A stretch of DNA of 37,393 bases from an uncultured bacterium (GCA_937873535.1 CALMYA010000004.1:1-37393); one strand, 5' to 3'; positions 24,692 to 33,904 are shown, numbered from the stretch's first letter. The notes: generated by a model from the letters alone, not told the origin. Numbers and translations: made by a program.

Positions 24692-24760
24692 TGCGGGTCG
24701 TGGAATTGCACCACGTCTGCAAGGTTATGAGCCTTGTGTGCTACTGTGACACTCACCCGC
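24692..24760 (-). tRNA. Aberrant tRNA-like RNA with CAU anticodon
   Basis: 69 nt on the minus strand. The acceptor pairs only at six positions (GCGGGT/ACCCGC), the D stem has three pairs (TGT/ACA), and the D loop CACAGTAGC lacks the usual GG. The anticodon stem CAAGG/CCTTG and loop CTCATAA are normal. The T stem CGTGG/CCACG is normal, but its loop is TGCAATT, so the TTC of the T loop is replaced by TGC. A terminator follows. It may be a diverged functional tRNA, a non-ribosomal tRNA or a decaying copy. Confidence 0.7.
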
Positions 24761-24821
24761 GATATGGGTCGCTTTCATCTTCCTTTTCATCTATTTGGCG
24801 CACTTTTGAAAGACTTGCGTA

Positions 24822-25397
24822 TTATATGTCTTTTTTCGCGTTCTGCAAGTACATAAGAGTATCATAACCATTCATCACCCTTTTTTCAGTATCCAAACCG
24901 AAGTCGCGCGCCACCCCTAGAAGTTCTTTTTCAGCTTCATATTGGTCACCGTCTGTCATCTTTTCTATTTCTATAAAAGTACCCAAGCCCTCGACAACAT
25001 CAAGGCAGAACTCATATTCCATGTATTTCGCCTTCTGTCTCACTTTATGCACCGTCACCGCTTCGTGATAGCCGAGGTATACAATAATGTCTCTCATGGT
25101 CGCAGTATCGGTAATGTCTATTTCCTTTTCGATATTCATTAGCTCGTCCTTGTTATTTAACGACCGCTTCAAAGTAAATTCAGATGATGTTTTAATTGCA
25201 CCGTCTTCGTCCCAAGACATTTCACGTATGCGCAAGTAATTCGCATCTTTCGGAAAGAGCATATAGTCGCCCTCATAATTTACAAAAGTAACATCTTTTT
25301 GGGAAATAGGCTTCGAAAGCTTAATTCCCCTCTTTTTAAATTCACCTTTTAGCGATTCAAAGTTGTCGACGCGAAGCTTGATTTCGATTTCTTTCAT
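24822..25397 (-). CDS. CYTH-domain protein (adenylate cyclase/thiamine-triphosphatase-like)
   Basis: 191 residues from the ATG at 25397. It opens with the signature KEIEIKLRV (an ExExK motif) and continues with basic and acidic strands (LRIREMSW, EFTLKRSL, KYMEYEFCLDVVEGLG, FIEIEKM) that line the CYTH tunnel. CYTH proteins act on triphosphorylated nucleotides or polyphosphates with metal ions; the substrate here is unknown. A TTG start at 25421 is also open but would put eight unusual residues before the conserved motif. Confidence 0.85.
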   Translation of the reverse strand: MKEIEIKLRVDNFESLKGEFKKRGIKLSKPISQKDVTFVNYEGDYMLFPKDANYLRIREMSWDEDGAIKTSSEFTLKRSLNNKDELMNIEKEIDITDTATMRDIIVYLGYHEAVTVHKVRQKAKYMEYEFCLDVVEGLGTFIEIEKMTDGDQYEAEKELLGVARDFGLDTEKRVMNGYDTLMYLQNAKKDI

Positions 25398-25435
25398 GAT
25401 AATAAGAAAATGAGATGCCAAATCGCTTACATCTA

Positions 25436-26155
25436 TTACACGAAATAAAACTCGTCGAACACCCTCTTGAAATCGGCTATTACTTCGTCGGCAGATGAAC
25501 GAGAAAGCTTGAACGCTGCGCCTTCGTGCGCAATGGTATTTCTTACCTTGTGAGCCTTCCAGGCATCCTGAATTGTTTTAAAGTGAGCTGGGTCTACCTG
25601 CTTAAGCTTCTCGCCTATCGACTCGCCAGAATAGCCCATTTGACCAAGCATGTCTTCAAGTAGAATATCGGCTTCAAGAATAGCCACACGCCAATCGGCC
25701 GGGTTCCCCGACTGCATCAAACCTTCTATATCTTTCCAACGCGGGTCTGGGGCAGCCGAAACAAGCTGTTCATGAATTGGAAGAGCGGCAGTCTTTTTAG
25801 GCATAGCCGCTTCATCCATCTTTCTTCGAATTTCGCTGTACATTGTTTGCGCATACATAATGCCGCATATGAACGCCAAAGAAAGAAAAATGGAAATGTA
25901 GCTTGCAGCCGTTACTGTGCCTTCAAACCCTGCCGTAATTCGCTCGCCAAGATCTGAAGGAAATACCTGCTCGCTCGTTGTGCCGAACAATTTAAATACC
26001 GCCGGCAAAATAATAAAAATAACCATAACAGAAACCAAAGCAATAATTCCGAGCGTACCCTCAAGCGATGGCCCTCCAGAACCGCCACTCGGCTTTCCAG
26101 CAGGTTTGCCCTTGTCTTTACCGCCGCCCCCTTTGTCAGGTTTTTTTTCTGCCAT
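25436..26155 (-). CDS. Membrane protein with charged cytoplasmic domain, unknown function
   Basis: 239 residues. A Lys/Gly-rich N-terminus (about 1-30) is followed by TM1 (about 35-58), TM2 (about 88-108) and a soluble helical domain with conserved-looking DWRVAILEADILLEDML and HKVRNTIAHEG segments. The NTIAHEG wording resembles helical HEPN-like or DUF4145-like domains, but this is weak. A TATACT lies 10 bases before the ATG. Confidence 0.7.
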   Translation of the reverse strand: MAEKKPDKGGGGKDKGKPAGKPSGGSGGPSLEGTLGIIALVSVMVIFIILPAVFKLFGTTSEQVFPSDLGERITAGFEGTVTAASYISIFLSLAFICGIMYAQTMYSEIRRKMDEAAMPKKTAALPIHEQLVSAAPDPRWKDIEGLMQSGNPADWRVAILEADILLEDMLGQMGYSGESIGEKLKQVDPAHFKTIQDAWKAHKVRNTIAHEGAAFKLSRSSADEVIADFKRVFDEFYFV

Positions 26156-26191
26156 ATATCAATATATAGTATACATCACCAAATTACGACC

Positions 26192-27712
26192 CTAGCGAAT
26201 CGACTCGAATTTCTTTCCAACTTCAAAAAGTATATCTTCTCTACAATGCGGTGCCATAAACTGAATACCGAGCGGCAACATGTGTTCGCCAGCTTCATCT
26301 TTTACAGAAACAGCTCCCGAGGGCACGGCCAAGGCCGGGATGCCGACAAGGTTCGCGGTTATAGTGAACACGTCTTCAAGATACATTTGTATGAGGTCAT
26401 CGGAGTGTGCACCAATTTTAAACGCAGGTGTGGGTGCCGTAGGTGTCAAAATAACATCTACATCTTCAAAGGCTTTGTTGAAATCTGCACGAATAAGTTC
26501 GCGAACGATATTCGCTTTATTGTAGTATGCGTCATAGTAACCGCTCGAAAGCACATATGTGCCGAGCATGATGCGTCGCCTAACCTCCTTGCCAAGTAGT
26601 TCACCGCGAGTATTCAAATAGTCGCCCAACAAATCGCTTCCCTCTTTGCTTACTTTTCCACCATACTTAACTCCATCGAATCGCGACATGTTCGAAGAAA
26701 CTTCTGCCGGCATAATAATATAGTAAACAGGCAATGAGTATTTGATGTGAGGCAGGCTAATTTCTTTTATTTCGCACCCAGCCGCGCGAAGTTTTTCAAT
26801 AGACTGCTTCAAGTTTTCTAAAACTGCTGGGTCTATGCCGCCGATATTCATAAGTTCAGGAACAATGCCTATTCTCATTTTCATAGCCGAACCTTCGCCC
26901 TCTGTTTTGTGCGTTGCGGCACGCTGCAATGCTTCAGTTTCGCCAACCGAAGTGCCGTCGTATCTGTCTCCTTTTCCTTCAGAATCGTCTGCGCTGTTTT
27001 TTACAACATTAAAAATAATTTCAGCATCCTCAACCGTTTTTGTTATAGGGCCGATAACATCAAGTGAGGAACCCATTGCCATAAGACCATGCCTCGAAAC
27101 TCTTCCATATGTTGGCTTCAACCCCACGGTGCCGCAATAGCTCGACGGCTGACGTATTGAGCCTCCTGTGTCTGAACCTATTGCAGCAAGAGCGCTATTC
27201 ATAGCAACGGCCGCAGTAGAGCCGCCCGATGAGCCGCCTGCAACGCGTGACAAGTCATTCGGATTTTTAGTAACACCATACGCCGAGTTTTCAGTAGAAC
27301 CGCCCATCGCGAATTCGTCCATGTTCACCCTTCCTATAAATACTGCGCCTGCCGCTTTTAATTTTTTAATTGCTGTTGCGTCATAGGGCGCAACGTAGTG
27401 TTCAAGCAGTTTAGACGCGGCACTTGCCACTCTTCCTTCAATTGTAATGTTGTCTTTTATTGCAAATGGAATACCGAGAAGTGGCATGTTCTGTAGTGCA
27501 GCCGCATCAGTACCAACCACAGCACGTTTAGCGTCAGAAGCCTTAGCCTGCTCAATTGCATCCTTAAAAACTTCAAGGTAGGCGTTCACATCGCCATTCT
27601 TCGTTTCAATTTCTTTCAAATACGCCGCCACAAGTGCCTCACTCGTAAGCTCGCCGCTTTCCATAAGTGTTCGCGCTTTAGCTATTGTAAGTTTTTGCAG
27701 ATCGAGGGTCAT
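26192..27712 (-). CDS. gatA: Glutamyl-tRNA(Gln)/aspartyl-tRNA(Asn) amidotransferase subunit A
   Basis: 506 residues of the amidase-signature family, which supplies ammonia from glutamine to GatB. The catalytic lysine is in PFAIKDNI, the serine-rich loop is GGSSGGSTAAVA, and the nucleophile region is GSDTGGSIRQPSS, followed by GLKPTYGRVSRHG. A charged insertion (about 240-270) is unusual. It follows gatC by 31 bases. gatB is not in the window. Confidence 0.95.
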   Translation of the reverse strand: MTLDLQKLTIAKARTLMESGELTSEALVAAYLKEIETKNGDVNAYLEVFKDAIEQAKASDAKRAVVGTDAAALQNMPLLGIPFAIKDNITIEGRVASAASKLLEHYVAPYDATAIKKLKAAGAVFIGRVNMDEFAMGGSTENSAYGVTKNPNDLSRVAGGSSGGSTAAVAMNSALAAIGSDTGGSIRQPSSYCGTVGLKPTYGRVSRHGLMAMGSSLDVIGPITKTVEDAEIIFNVVKNSADDSEGKGDRYDGTSVGETEALQRAATHKTEGEGSAMKMRIGIVPELMNIGGIDPAVLENLKQSIEKLRAAGCEIKEISLPHIKYSLPVYYIIMPAEVSSNMSRFDGVKYGGKVSKEGSDLLGDYLNTRGELLGKEVRRRIMLGTYVLSSGYYDAYYNKANIVRELIRADFNKAFEDVDVILTPTAPTPAFKIGAHSDDLIQMYLEDVFTITANLVGIPALAVPSGAVSVKDEAGEHMLPLGIQFMAPHCREDILFEVGKKFESIR

Positions 27713-27743
27713 GGCAGATGTATCTTTTTATCTTTATTTATAT

Positions 27744-28043
27744 TTAATTGAGAATTTTTTTAACCTTCACGAGGCCGTCTTGTGATTCAGGAGCAGCGGA
27801 AATAAGCTTCTCGCCCGAAGCTATAAGCTCACGATCATCGACGTCTTCACGCAATATGTTTCTATGAAGAATATCTGAAGGTTTCTTGACGTTAGCTCCG
27901 CCACCTTCAGACACCTCTTTAATTTGCTCAACATACCCCAAAATAGAATCAATTTCTTTGGTGAATTGAGCAAGCTCTTCGTCTGAAAGCTTCAAGCGCG
28001 AAAGTGAAGCGAGTTTTTGTATATCTGACTGGCTTAATGACAT
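27744..28043 (-). CDS. gatC: Amidotransferase subunit C
   Basis: 99 residues. It has the family start LSQSDIQKLASLSRLKLSDEEL, the FTKEIDSILGYVEQIKEV helix and the C-terminal DVDDRE loop. It stabilises GatA in the GatCAB complex. TATTAT lies 7 bases before the ATG. It sits directly upstream of gatA. Confidence 0.93.
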   Translation of the reverse strand: MSLSQSDIQKLASLSRLKLSDEELAQFTKEIDSILGYVEQIKEVSEGGGANVKKPSDILHRNILREDVDDRELIASGEKLISAAPESQDGLVKVKKILN

Positions 28044-28059
28044 GCCTTGGATAATACCA

Positions 28060-30252
28060 TTACCCGAGCATTTTTAAAAACTCATCTTCAGTGAGTATTG
28101 GAACGCCAAGCTCTTTTGCCGCATCGTATTTATTAGCACCAGGTTCATCGCCGGCAACCACATAGCTTGTCTTGCTCGATACCGAACCAACCACCGTTCC
28201 GCCCGCAGCCTTTATGCGAAGCTTGGCATCATCGCGGCTCAAGGTTCCAAGCGTGCCAGTAAGCACAAATGTCTTTCCTGAAATATTTAAATTAGATTTT
28301 CGAGCCCTTCCTGCGCCGCCAGCACCACCTGCGCCTACGCCAAAACCTTTAAACTTCTGCACCGTTACATGTTTTAAAAGCCGCTGCACAAGGTGCCTAT
28401 TATCGGCGGCCTTGAACCACGAAATAATTGAGCGTGCCACTACATCGCCCACTCCGTCTATTGCCACCAGTTCATCTTCGCTCGCCTTCTCGAACTTTTC
28501 AAATATTTCAAAATGTTCAGCAAGGTCTTCGGCGGTTTCTTCGCCCACATGGTCTATTGAAAGTGAAAAGATAAAGCGCGGCAAAGTAACCGTGCGCGCT
28601 TTTTCTATAGCCACAATTAAATTCTCTACCGACTTCTCGGCAAAACGCGGCAATGCGAGCAAATCACCTTTCTTCAACGTAAAAATATCGTCGTAGGCAG
28701 AAATTAAATTATTTTCAAGGAAGGCGTCTATTTGGCGGGGGCCAAGGCCGTCTATATCGAAGCATTTTTTAGAAACAAAATGATATAGCTTACGGCGATG
28801 TTCAGCAGCTCCACCTCGAAAAACGCATCTGTAGGCCGCTTGTCCCGGAATGCGCTCAATGCTGCCATCACCTCCGCATTCGGCGACATGTGAAGGAAAT
28901 TTGTATGCTGGCATAGGCTTGCCATTTTTTATGGGGCGCAATTCGGTAAGCACTTTAACAATATCAGGAATTACATCGCCCGCCTTCTGCAATATAACAG
29001 TGTCGCCGATGCGCACATCGAGACGGGCAATTTCGTCTTCATTATGAAGGGTCGCGCGCGACACCACAGAACCTGCAACCTCTACGGCGCGTAAATGCGC
29101 CACTGGTGTAATAACGCCAGTGCGCCCTACTTGTAGCCTTATATCTTCAACTACAGTTGTAACCTGCTCAGCCGGAAATTTGTAGGCGATACCAAAACGT
29201 GGCGCCTTTCCTGTATACCCAAGTGCTTCTTGATACCTATGCTCGTTCACCTTTACTACCACACCGTCTATCCAATAGTCTTCCTTTTTCATCTTATCTT
29301 TCCATATGTGCCAAAACTTAAGAACTTCATCAATACTTTCACATTCTTGCGCATGCTTATTTACCTTAAACCCTAACTCGCGTAAAAAGTGAAGCTCGTC
29401 AATTTGTCTTTTAGGAAACCCAACATTTTCGGCGCTTTCTGCCTGCGTCGAACCTTCGTACATTGCGAGGTCATATACAAAAACATCAAGCTTTCGCGCA
29501 GCGGCAACACGCGGGTCGAGCTGGCGAATTGAACCTGCCGCCACATTGCGTGGGTTTGCATACAGCGGCAAACCTTTCTTTTCTTGCTCACGGTTTAGCG
29601 CTTCAAAATTTTTCTTCGACATCCAAATTTCGCCTTCAACAATTACTGAAACAGGGCGCGTAAGCTTTAGGGGCACCGATTCTATAGTGCGAACATTAAA
29701 TGTTACATTCTCGCCCACCTTGCCGTCACCGCGTGTTGCGGCACGAATAAGCATTCCCTTTTCGTATTCAAGTACAATTTTTAGGCCGTCAATTTTAAGC
29801 TCAGAAACATATGTTGGGTTAGGCACTCGAGCAGTACCAACTTCGCCAAATTCGTCTTTTATAAAACGTTTTACGCGTGCGTCGAAGTCGCGCATATTCT
29901 GCTCGTTGAATGCATCGTTATATGACCACTGAGGAACCTTATGCGGTACTTTTTCAAATTGCTTGAGCGGCTCACCTGCAACGCGCTGCATCGGTGAGTC
30001 CGCAGAAACAAGCTCTGGGTAATCGCGCTCAAGTTCAGCAAGTTCACGCTTGAGAGAATCGAGGGCTTCGGGTGAAATTTCGCTTTTATCTAGAACATGA
30101 TAATTGTAGCGATGCTTCTCTATAGCTGTACGCAGATTTTCAGCACGAGCAAAAAGCTCACGCGAAGCGCTGCCATTAGACGGCTCAGACCTTCGCCCGC
30201 TAGGCTCGTTGTGGCCCTTATCATTCCTTTTATTGTCTTTAGCCGATGGCAT
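28060..30252 (-). CDS. ligA: NAD-dependent DNA ligase
   Basis: 730 residues: a polar N-terminal tail (about 1-30), domain Ia (RYNYHVLDKSEISPEALD), the adenylation domain with the nucleophilic lysine in ELKIDGLK, the OB fold (VGRTGVITPVAHL), a zinc-finger region, helix-hairpin-helix repeats and a C-terminal BRCT domain (NLNISGKTFVLTGTLG). The zinc finger is degenerate: of the four expected cysteines only two remain (AECGGDG and YRC), so zinc binding looks lost. TAAGAT lies 6 bases before the ATG. Confidence 0.95.
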   Translation of the reverse strand: MPSAKDNKRNDKGHNEPSGRRSEPSNGSASRELFARAENLRTAIEKHRYNYHVLDKSEISPEALDSLKRELAELERDYPELVSADSPMQRVAGEPLKQFEKVPHKVPQWSYNDAFNEQNMRDFDARVKRFIKDEFGEVGTARVPNPTYVSELKIDGLKIVLEYEKGMLIRAATRGDGKVGENVTFNVRTIESVPLKLTRPVSVIVEGEIWMSKKNFEALNREQEKKGLPLYANPRNVAAGSIRQLDPRVAAARKLDVFVYDLAMYEGSTQAESAENVGFPKRQIDELHFLRELGFKVNKHAQECESIDEVLKFWHIWKDKMKKEDYWIDGVVVKVNEHRYQEALGYTGKAPRFGIAYKFPAEQVTTVVEDIRLQVGRTGVITPVAHLRAVEVAGSVVSRATLHNEDEIARLDVRIGDTVILQKAGDVIPDIVKVLTELRPIKNGKPMPAYKFPSHVAECGGDGSIERIPGQAAYRCVFRGGAAEHRRKLYHFVSKKCFDIDGLGPRQIDAFLENNLISAYDDIFTLKKGDLLALPRFAEKSVENLIVAIEKARTVTLPRFIFSLSIDHVGEETAEDLAEHFEIFEKFEKASEDELVAIDGVGDVVARSIISWFKAADNRHLVQRLLKHVTVQKFKGFGVGAGGAGGAGRARKSNLNISGKTFVLTGTLGTLSRDDAKLRIKAAGGTVVGSVSSKTSYVVAGDEPGANKYDAAKELGVPILTEDEFLKMLG

Positions 30253-30269
30253 GCCTGTATCTTACCCTA

Positions 30270-30950
30270 TTAATAGTCTATTCTCACGGCACGTTCAACC
30301 ACCCTGTTGCTGGTTATATTGCATGTACCGTCGCCTGCCCCGCCGTTAATGAGCCCAATGCCTACAGGGCCCGAAAATGGAGTATTGTATCCGCGGGCAT
30401 CAACGGTAGTTCTTTCTACAGGCTGTCCTGATGAATTATCTACCCATTTTGCAACCTGGACCTTGGCGCATGTGCCTTTTTGGCCGCCCACTTCAAGACC
30501 CGACACTGTATCTGCAAAATCGATGCTGAAGGTCGTCGTTGCCGCATTTACAGGGTCGACCCCGTCATTTTCAAGCACCTTAACGAAGCTTCCCACTCTG
30601 CCTGTCGAATCTGTTCCATCGCCGCAATATATTTCGTATCTTCCGCCTATTGAAGCTTCATATTCGGTTGATGTGGCGAATGCGCCATATGCCGTTGTTG
30701 TACCGTTCTCACCTTTTCTGTCCCAATATAGAGCACATTCGGCAGCGCTATCGGCTGCGTAAAAAGCAATTTGCGATTCACGGCTCGACTGCGAAAATAT
30801 GAGCTGCTTCAAAATAATATTGCTCAATGAAAAGCCAATAGCAAGAAGAAGGCTTGTTACTATGAGAGCAACGAACAGAGTAAAACCCTTGGTTGTTTTT
30901 GCGCGAGCCTGAACTTTTTTTGAAAATGTAATGTGTTTTTTGTAATTCAT
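30270..30950 (-). CDS. Minor pilin, PilX/GspK-like
   Basis: 226 residues. The prepilin cleavage site is KG|FTLFVALIV, and the usual glutamate at position 5 is replaced by phenylalanine, as in tip pilins of the GspK/PilX kind. A conserved AFYAADSAAECALYW follows the N-terminal helix. It is the last gene of the pilus group and probably sits at the pilus tip. Confidence 0.8.
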   Translation of the reverse strand: MNYKKHITFSKKVQARAKTTKGFTLFVALIVTSLLLAIGFSLSNIILKQLIFSQSSRESQIAFYAADSAAECALYWDRKGENGTTTAYGAFATSTEYEASIGGRYEIYCGDGTDSTGRVGSFVKVLENDGVDPVNAATTTFSIDFADTVSGLEVGGQKGTCAKVQVAKWVDNSSGQPVERTTVDARGYNTPFSGPVGIGLINGGAGDGTCNITSNRVVERAVRIDY

Positions 30951-30974
30951 ATTTGTGGAATGCCGCAGTGTGCC

Positions 30975-31616
30975 CTATTCGTCACTTTCGAGCTGCCAAT
31001 TAAATAGGTGCTCGGTTACCGTTACGTTGTGCGCAATAGAGCCTGTTGACCATGAGACAATAACCGTAATTACTAGCTCTCTGTTCAGGTCAGGGTCGGA
31101 AGCAGCACGGCTCAAATAAACTTCTCGGGTAAAAAGAGAGTCAGGAAGTAGATCGTTGTCATCGCCATACACACCGGCTACTTCGTCGTATTTCAGCTTG
31201 CAGTTCAAAACACATTGTTCAATTACGAAATGCCCGTTTCGGCGCAACAAGCCAAGTTTTATATTTTTTGATTCTGCTGCATTTATATATGGGTCGCCAT
31301 CTAATGGGTCGGCGGCTATTTCTTTAAGCCACGTCGCAGAACTCGGTTCTCGCAAACCGTTCTGGTCGCGAATATTTCTTATATATTCTATGGGTTCCTG
31401 CGCTAAATATGCCGCCGTTATTTCATCGCGTGAAAAATATGAAGACTTAAGCGACGAAGAAATAATAGATAGCGGGCCGGTCAACGCTATTACTAAGATG
31501 GAAATTGCCACGAGTGTTTCAACAATAGTGAAACCTCCGCGGCCGCGGCCACATCGACCGCTAAACAAATTTTTTTCTTCCTTTTCTTTATAAAATTTTG
31601 ATGATTCTTTTAACAT
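30975..31616 (-). CDS. Minor pilin, PilV/GspI-like
   Basis: 213 residues. The cleavage site is GG|FTIVETLVAISILVIAL with glutamate 5 present, followed by AAYLAQEPIEYIRNIRDQNG, a pattern seen in PilV/GspI-like minor pilins. The leader is longer and more charged than in the others. Confidence 0.8.
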   Translation of the reverse strand: MLKESSKFYKEKEEKNLFSGRCGRGRGGFTIVETLVAISILVIALTGPLSIISSSLKSSYFSRDEITAAYLAQEPIEYIRNIRDQNGLREPSSATWLKEIAADPLDGDPYINAAESKNIKLGLLRRNGHFVIEQCVLNCKLKYDEVAGVYGDDNDLLPDSLFTREVYLSRAASDPDLNRELVITVIVSWSTGSIAHNVTVTEHLFNWQLESDE

Positions 31617-31625
31617 GAATGTGTA

Positions 31626-32303
31626 TTAGATGTTGAGAAGCCTTTGCGATATATATGTTTGAATACTGAAACCAGATACGTCGGTATCTTTGTTGCCTAT
31701 TCGTACGTTTCCTTTTGTCGTCACAAACACGTCGGGTTGGGTGGCCACCGACTTATCTGGCAAGGTGTTCGCCGGCTGCGGGTTATTTATATAAAAGCTG
31801 AGGTCGAGAATGTCTATGTCTGGCGTAGTAAGTGGCGCCGTAACAGGGCTCGCTGTTGTGGTGTCGTAAACTGTCTTCCAAATTCTTCCCGTATCCGTGC
31901 TATTTCCGGGAACAAAATAATATTCAACAATGCGTGGCTGGCCAGTAAGAGTTGAAATGAATGTAATATATGTTTTTGCAGAGCTTGAGCATGCATATGT
32001 GCCGCTGACATAGCGCTGCTTGAACGAAAGCAAATCACTAAAACTTTCACCGATACTGCCGTAGTCGGCGCATACGTACCAATACCCCGTCTTTATATCT
32101 CGAATCATACTTTCAATAGAGAAGTTCAAGTTGTTCACCACTGAGTTGATAGTCTGCGACTTTCTGTTCCCATTTATGATACCGAAAATAACCGAAGTAC
32201 TAAGAAGCATGACGACAGCAAAGAGACCGACGGCCACCATCATTTCAACAAGGGTGAAGCCTTTATTTTTGTACATATGCTGTTTGTTTTGTGAAAGTTT
32301 CAT
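31626..32303 (-). CDS. Minor pilin, PilW/GspJ-like
   Basis: 225 residues. The cleavage site is KG|FTLVEMMVAVGLFAVVM, then a helix with NNLNFSIESMIRDIKTGY, typical of PilW/GspJ-type minor pilins. It follows the FimT-like gene closely, in one transcription unit. Confidence 0.8.
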   Translation of the reverse strand: MKLSQNKQHMYKNKGFTLVEMMVAVGLFAVVMLLSTSVIFGIINGNRKSQTINSVVNNLNFSIESMIRDIKTGYWYVCADYGSIGESFSDLLSFKQRYVSGTYACSSSAKTYITFISTLTGQPRIVEYYFVPGNSTDTGRIWKTVYDTTTASPVTAPLTTPDIDILDLSFYINNPQPANTLPDKSVATQPDVFVTTKGNVRIGNKDTDVSGFSIQTYISQRLLNI

Positions 32304-32313
32304 ATTCGTTTAA

Positions 32314-32997
32314 TCAACAAGCGCCATTATCACTAGCTTTTTCTATGCGTATCTGGCCAGTAGGTTCAATAATGACTGCACGGCAATTAGTTCCGTCGAC
32401 ATTGTCGACGACGACATATGCAGGGCCTATAGAGAGCGCTCCTCCAGTGTCTCCTGCATAGAATTTTGCCTCAAGATTCGGACGTTTGAACAAAATACGT
32501 AATGAATCGACGCTTGCACTAGAGCCCCGACTGCATGGTGAACCATTCAAGGCACCGAGGCATATGGCCTTTATTTTATTTCCACGTTGTTCAGTGAACA
32601 CATACTGATACTGCGCTTCGTCTAAGTCAGAATCGTATACCGTATTTTCGTTCTTATCATTAAAAAGAATAATTCGGTCAGGGCTGTTTATCGTAAAATA
32701 AGTACCAAACTGGCCGCTGAACACTTCGGTGCCGCCGAAATTACGCACACCAACACCATATACCTGTGCTTCACGAACTGAAAGCGCCGTTTCGTAAGCA
32801 AGGTTGGTCATAAGCACGCCGCTGTTCAGGCGGTTCTGGTCGAGCAATGCCACAGTGGTAATGATGGTAAAAATGGCAATGACGATAATAAGCTCGGCAA
32901 TTGTAAAACCCGCCTGCTTTATCTTTTTAAGATTTTTATATCTTTTTGTATTTTTCAAAAAAGTTGAATGGGTTTGCATGGAAGGAATTACGTACAT
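32314..32997 (-). CDS. Minor pilin, GspH/FimT-like
   Basis: 227 residues. The cleavage site is AG|FTIAELIIVIAIFTIIT, preceded by a longer basic leader (about 30 residues). The ATG follows the pilD stop with no gap (TAAATG), so translation is coupled. An inner ATG (MQTHSTF) is an alternative. It ends in TGA. Confidence 0.8.
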   Translation of the reverse strand: MYVIPSMQTHSTFLKNTKRYKNLKKIKQAGFTIAELIIVIAIFTIITTVALLDQNRLNSGVLMTNLAYETALSVREAQVYGVGVRNFGGTEVFSGQFGTYFTINSPDRIILFNDKNENTVYDSDLDEAQYQYVFTEQRGNKIKAICLGALNGSPCSRGSSASVDSLRILFKRPNLEAKFYAGDTGGALSIGPAYVVVDNVDGTNCRAVIIEPTGQIRIEKASDNGAC

Positions 32998-33873
32998 TTA
33001 GATGTAGAAGATACTGAACATATTATATCCAAAAAAGAGCACAATGAGGAGGCCTAAAACCAGGAACGGTGCAAAAGGTATTTCTGTCTTCATCGACAGC
33101 CGCGGTAAAAAAGACAGCAAACCTGGTGTTTTTGTGCTCTCGGTGTCCCCTTCTGCCTCGCCCGCTTCTTTCGACAAGAAGCGCAAAAGCATTATGCCTA
33201 AAGACGCAGCCGCGCCTATCCAAAAACTATATATTATTGCCGTAGCGCCGGCACCAAGCCCCAAGAGCCAGCCAATGCCGAGCGCCAGCTTCGCATCGCC
33301 AAGGCCCATCCATCTTCCACCCGAAACAAGCCACAGTAAATAGAATGGAAAGGCCAAAATAAGACCCGCAGCAATGTACAGCACTGGCGGCCATACCATG
33401 TGAAGCATGCCTTGCGCATCAAAAGAAAAAAATATATTTACGAATGCCAAGCCTGAAAAGATAAAAACAAATTTATCTGGAATAATTTTGTGGCGAATAT
33501 CATAGACAGTAATGATGACGAGAACTGAAAGAATAACAAGCAAGAACGCAGTTCTTATAACGAACTGAGAAAAGCTCACAGCAGCAAAAGGTAAAGAAAT
33601 AAAAGCTGCAGCTGCGAATAATATACCTGTGAGTATTTCGACAGCCGGATATTGCCAAGATACTTTGCTTTTGCAGGTGCGGCATCTTCCTTTAAACATT
33701 AAAAAGCTAAATACAGGAACGAGGTCGACTGCGCCGAGAGAGCGACGGCATGAAAAACATTTTGAACGGCCACCTAGGTTGCGGCCGGTATTGTGGCGAA
33801 AGATAACCACGTTCAGAAAACTTCCGATAATGCAGCCGAAGACAAAAAAGAGCGCTATTGCTGTATATTCCAT
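32998..33873 (-). CDS. pilD: Prepilin peptidase
   Basis: 291 residues, a polytopic membrane aspartic protease. Zinc-binding CxxC pairs lie in KCFSCRR and CRTCKSK, the first catalytic aspartate is in YDIRHKIIPD, and the second in MGLGDAKLALG. It cleaves the leader peptides of the five pilins encoded around it and may methylate their new N-termini. TAAGAT lies 7 bases before the ATG. Confidence 0.93.
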   Translation of the reverse strand: MEYTAIALFFVFGCIIGSFLNVVIFRHNTGRNLGGRSKCFSCRRSLGAVDLVPVFSFLMFKGRCRTCKSKVSWQYPAVEILTGILFAAAAFISLPFAAVSFSQFVIRTAFLLVILSVLVIITVYDIRHKIIPDKFVFIFSGLAFVNIFFSFDAQGMLHMVWPPVLYIAAGLILAFPFYLLWLVSGGRWMGLGDAKLALGIGWLLGLGAGATAIIYSFWIGAAASLGIMLLRFLSKEAGEAEGDTESTKTPGLLSFLPRLSMKTEIPFAPFLVLGLLIVLFFGYNMFSIFYI

Positions 33874-33904
33874 TCACTATATCTTACCACGAAACGCTCA
33901 AAAC

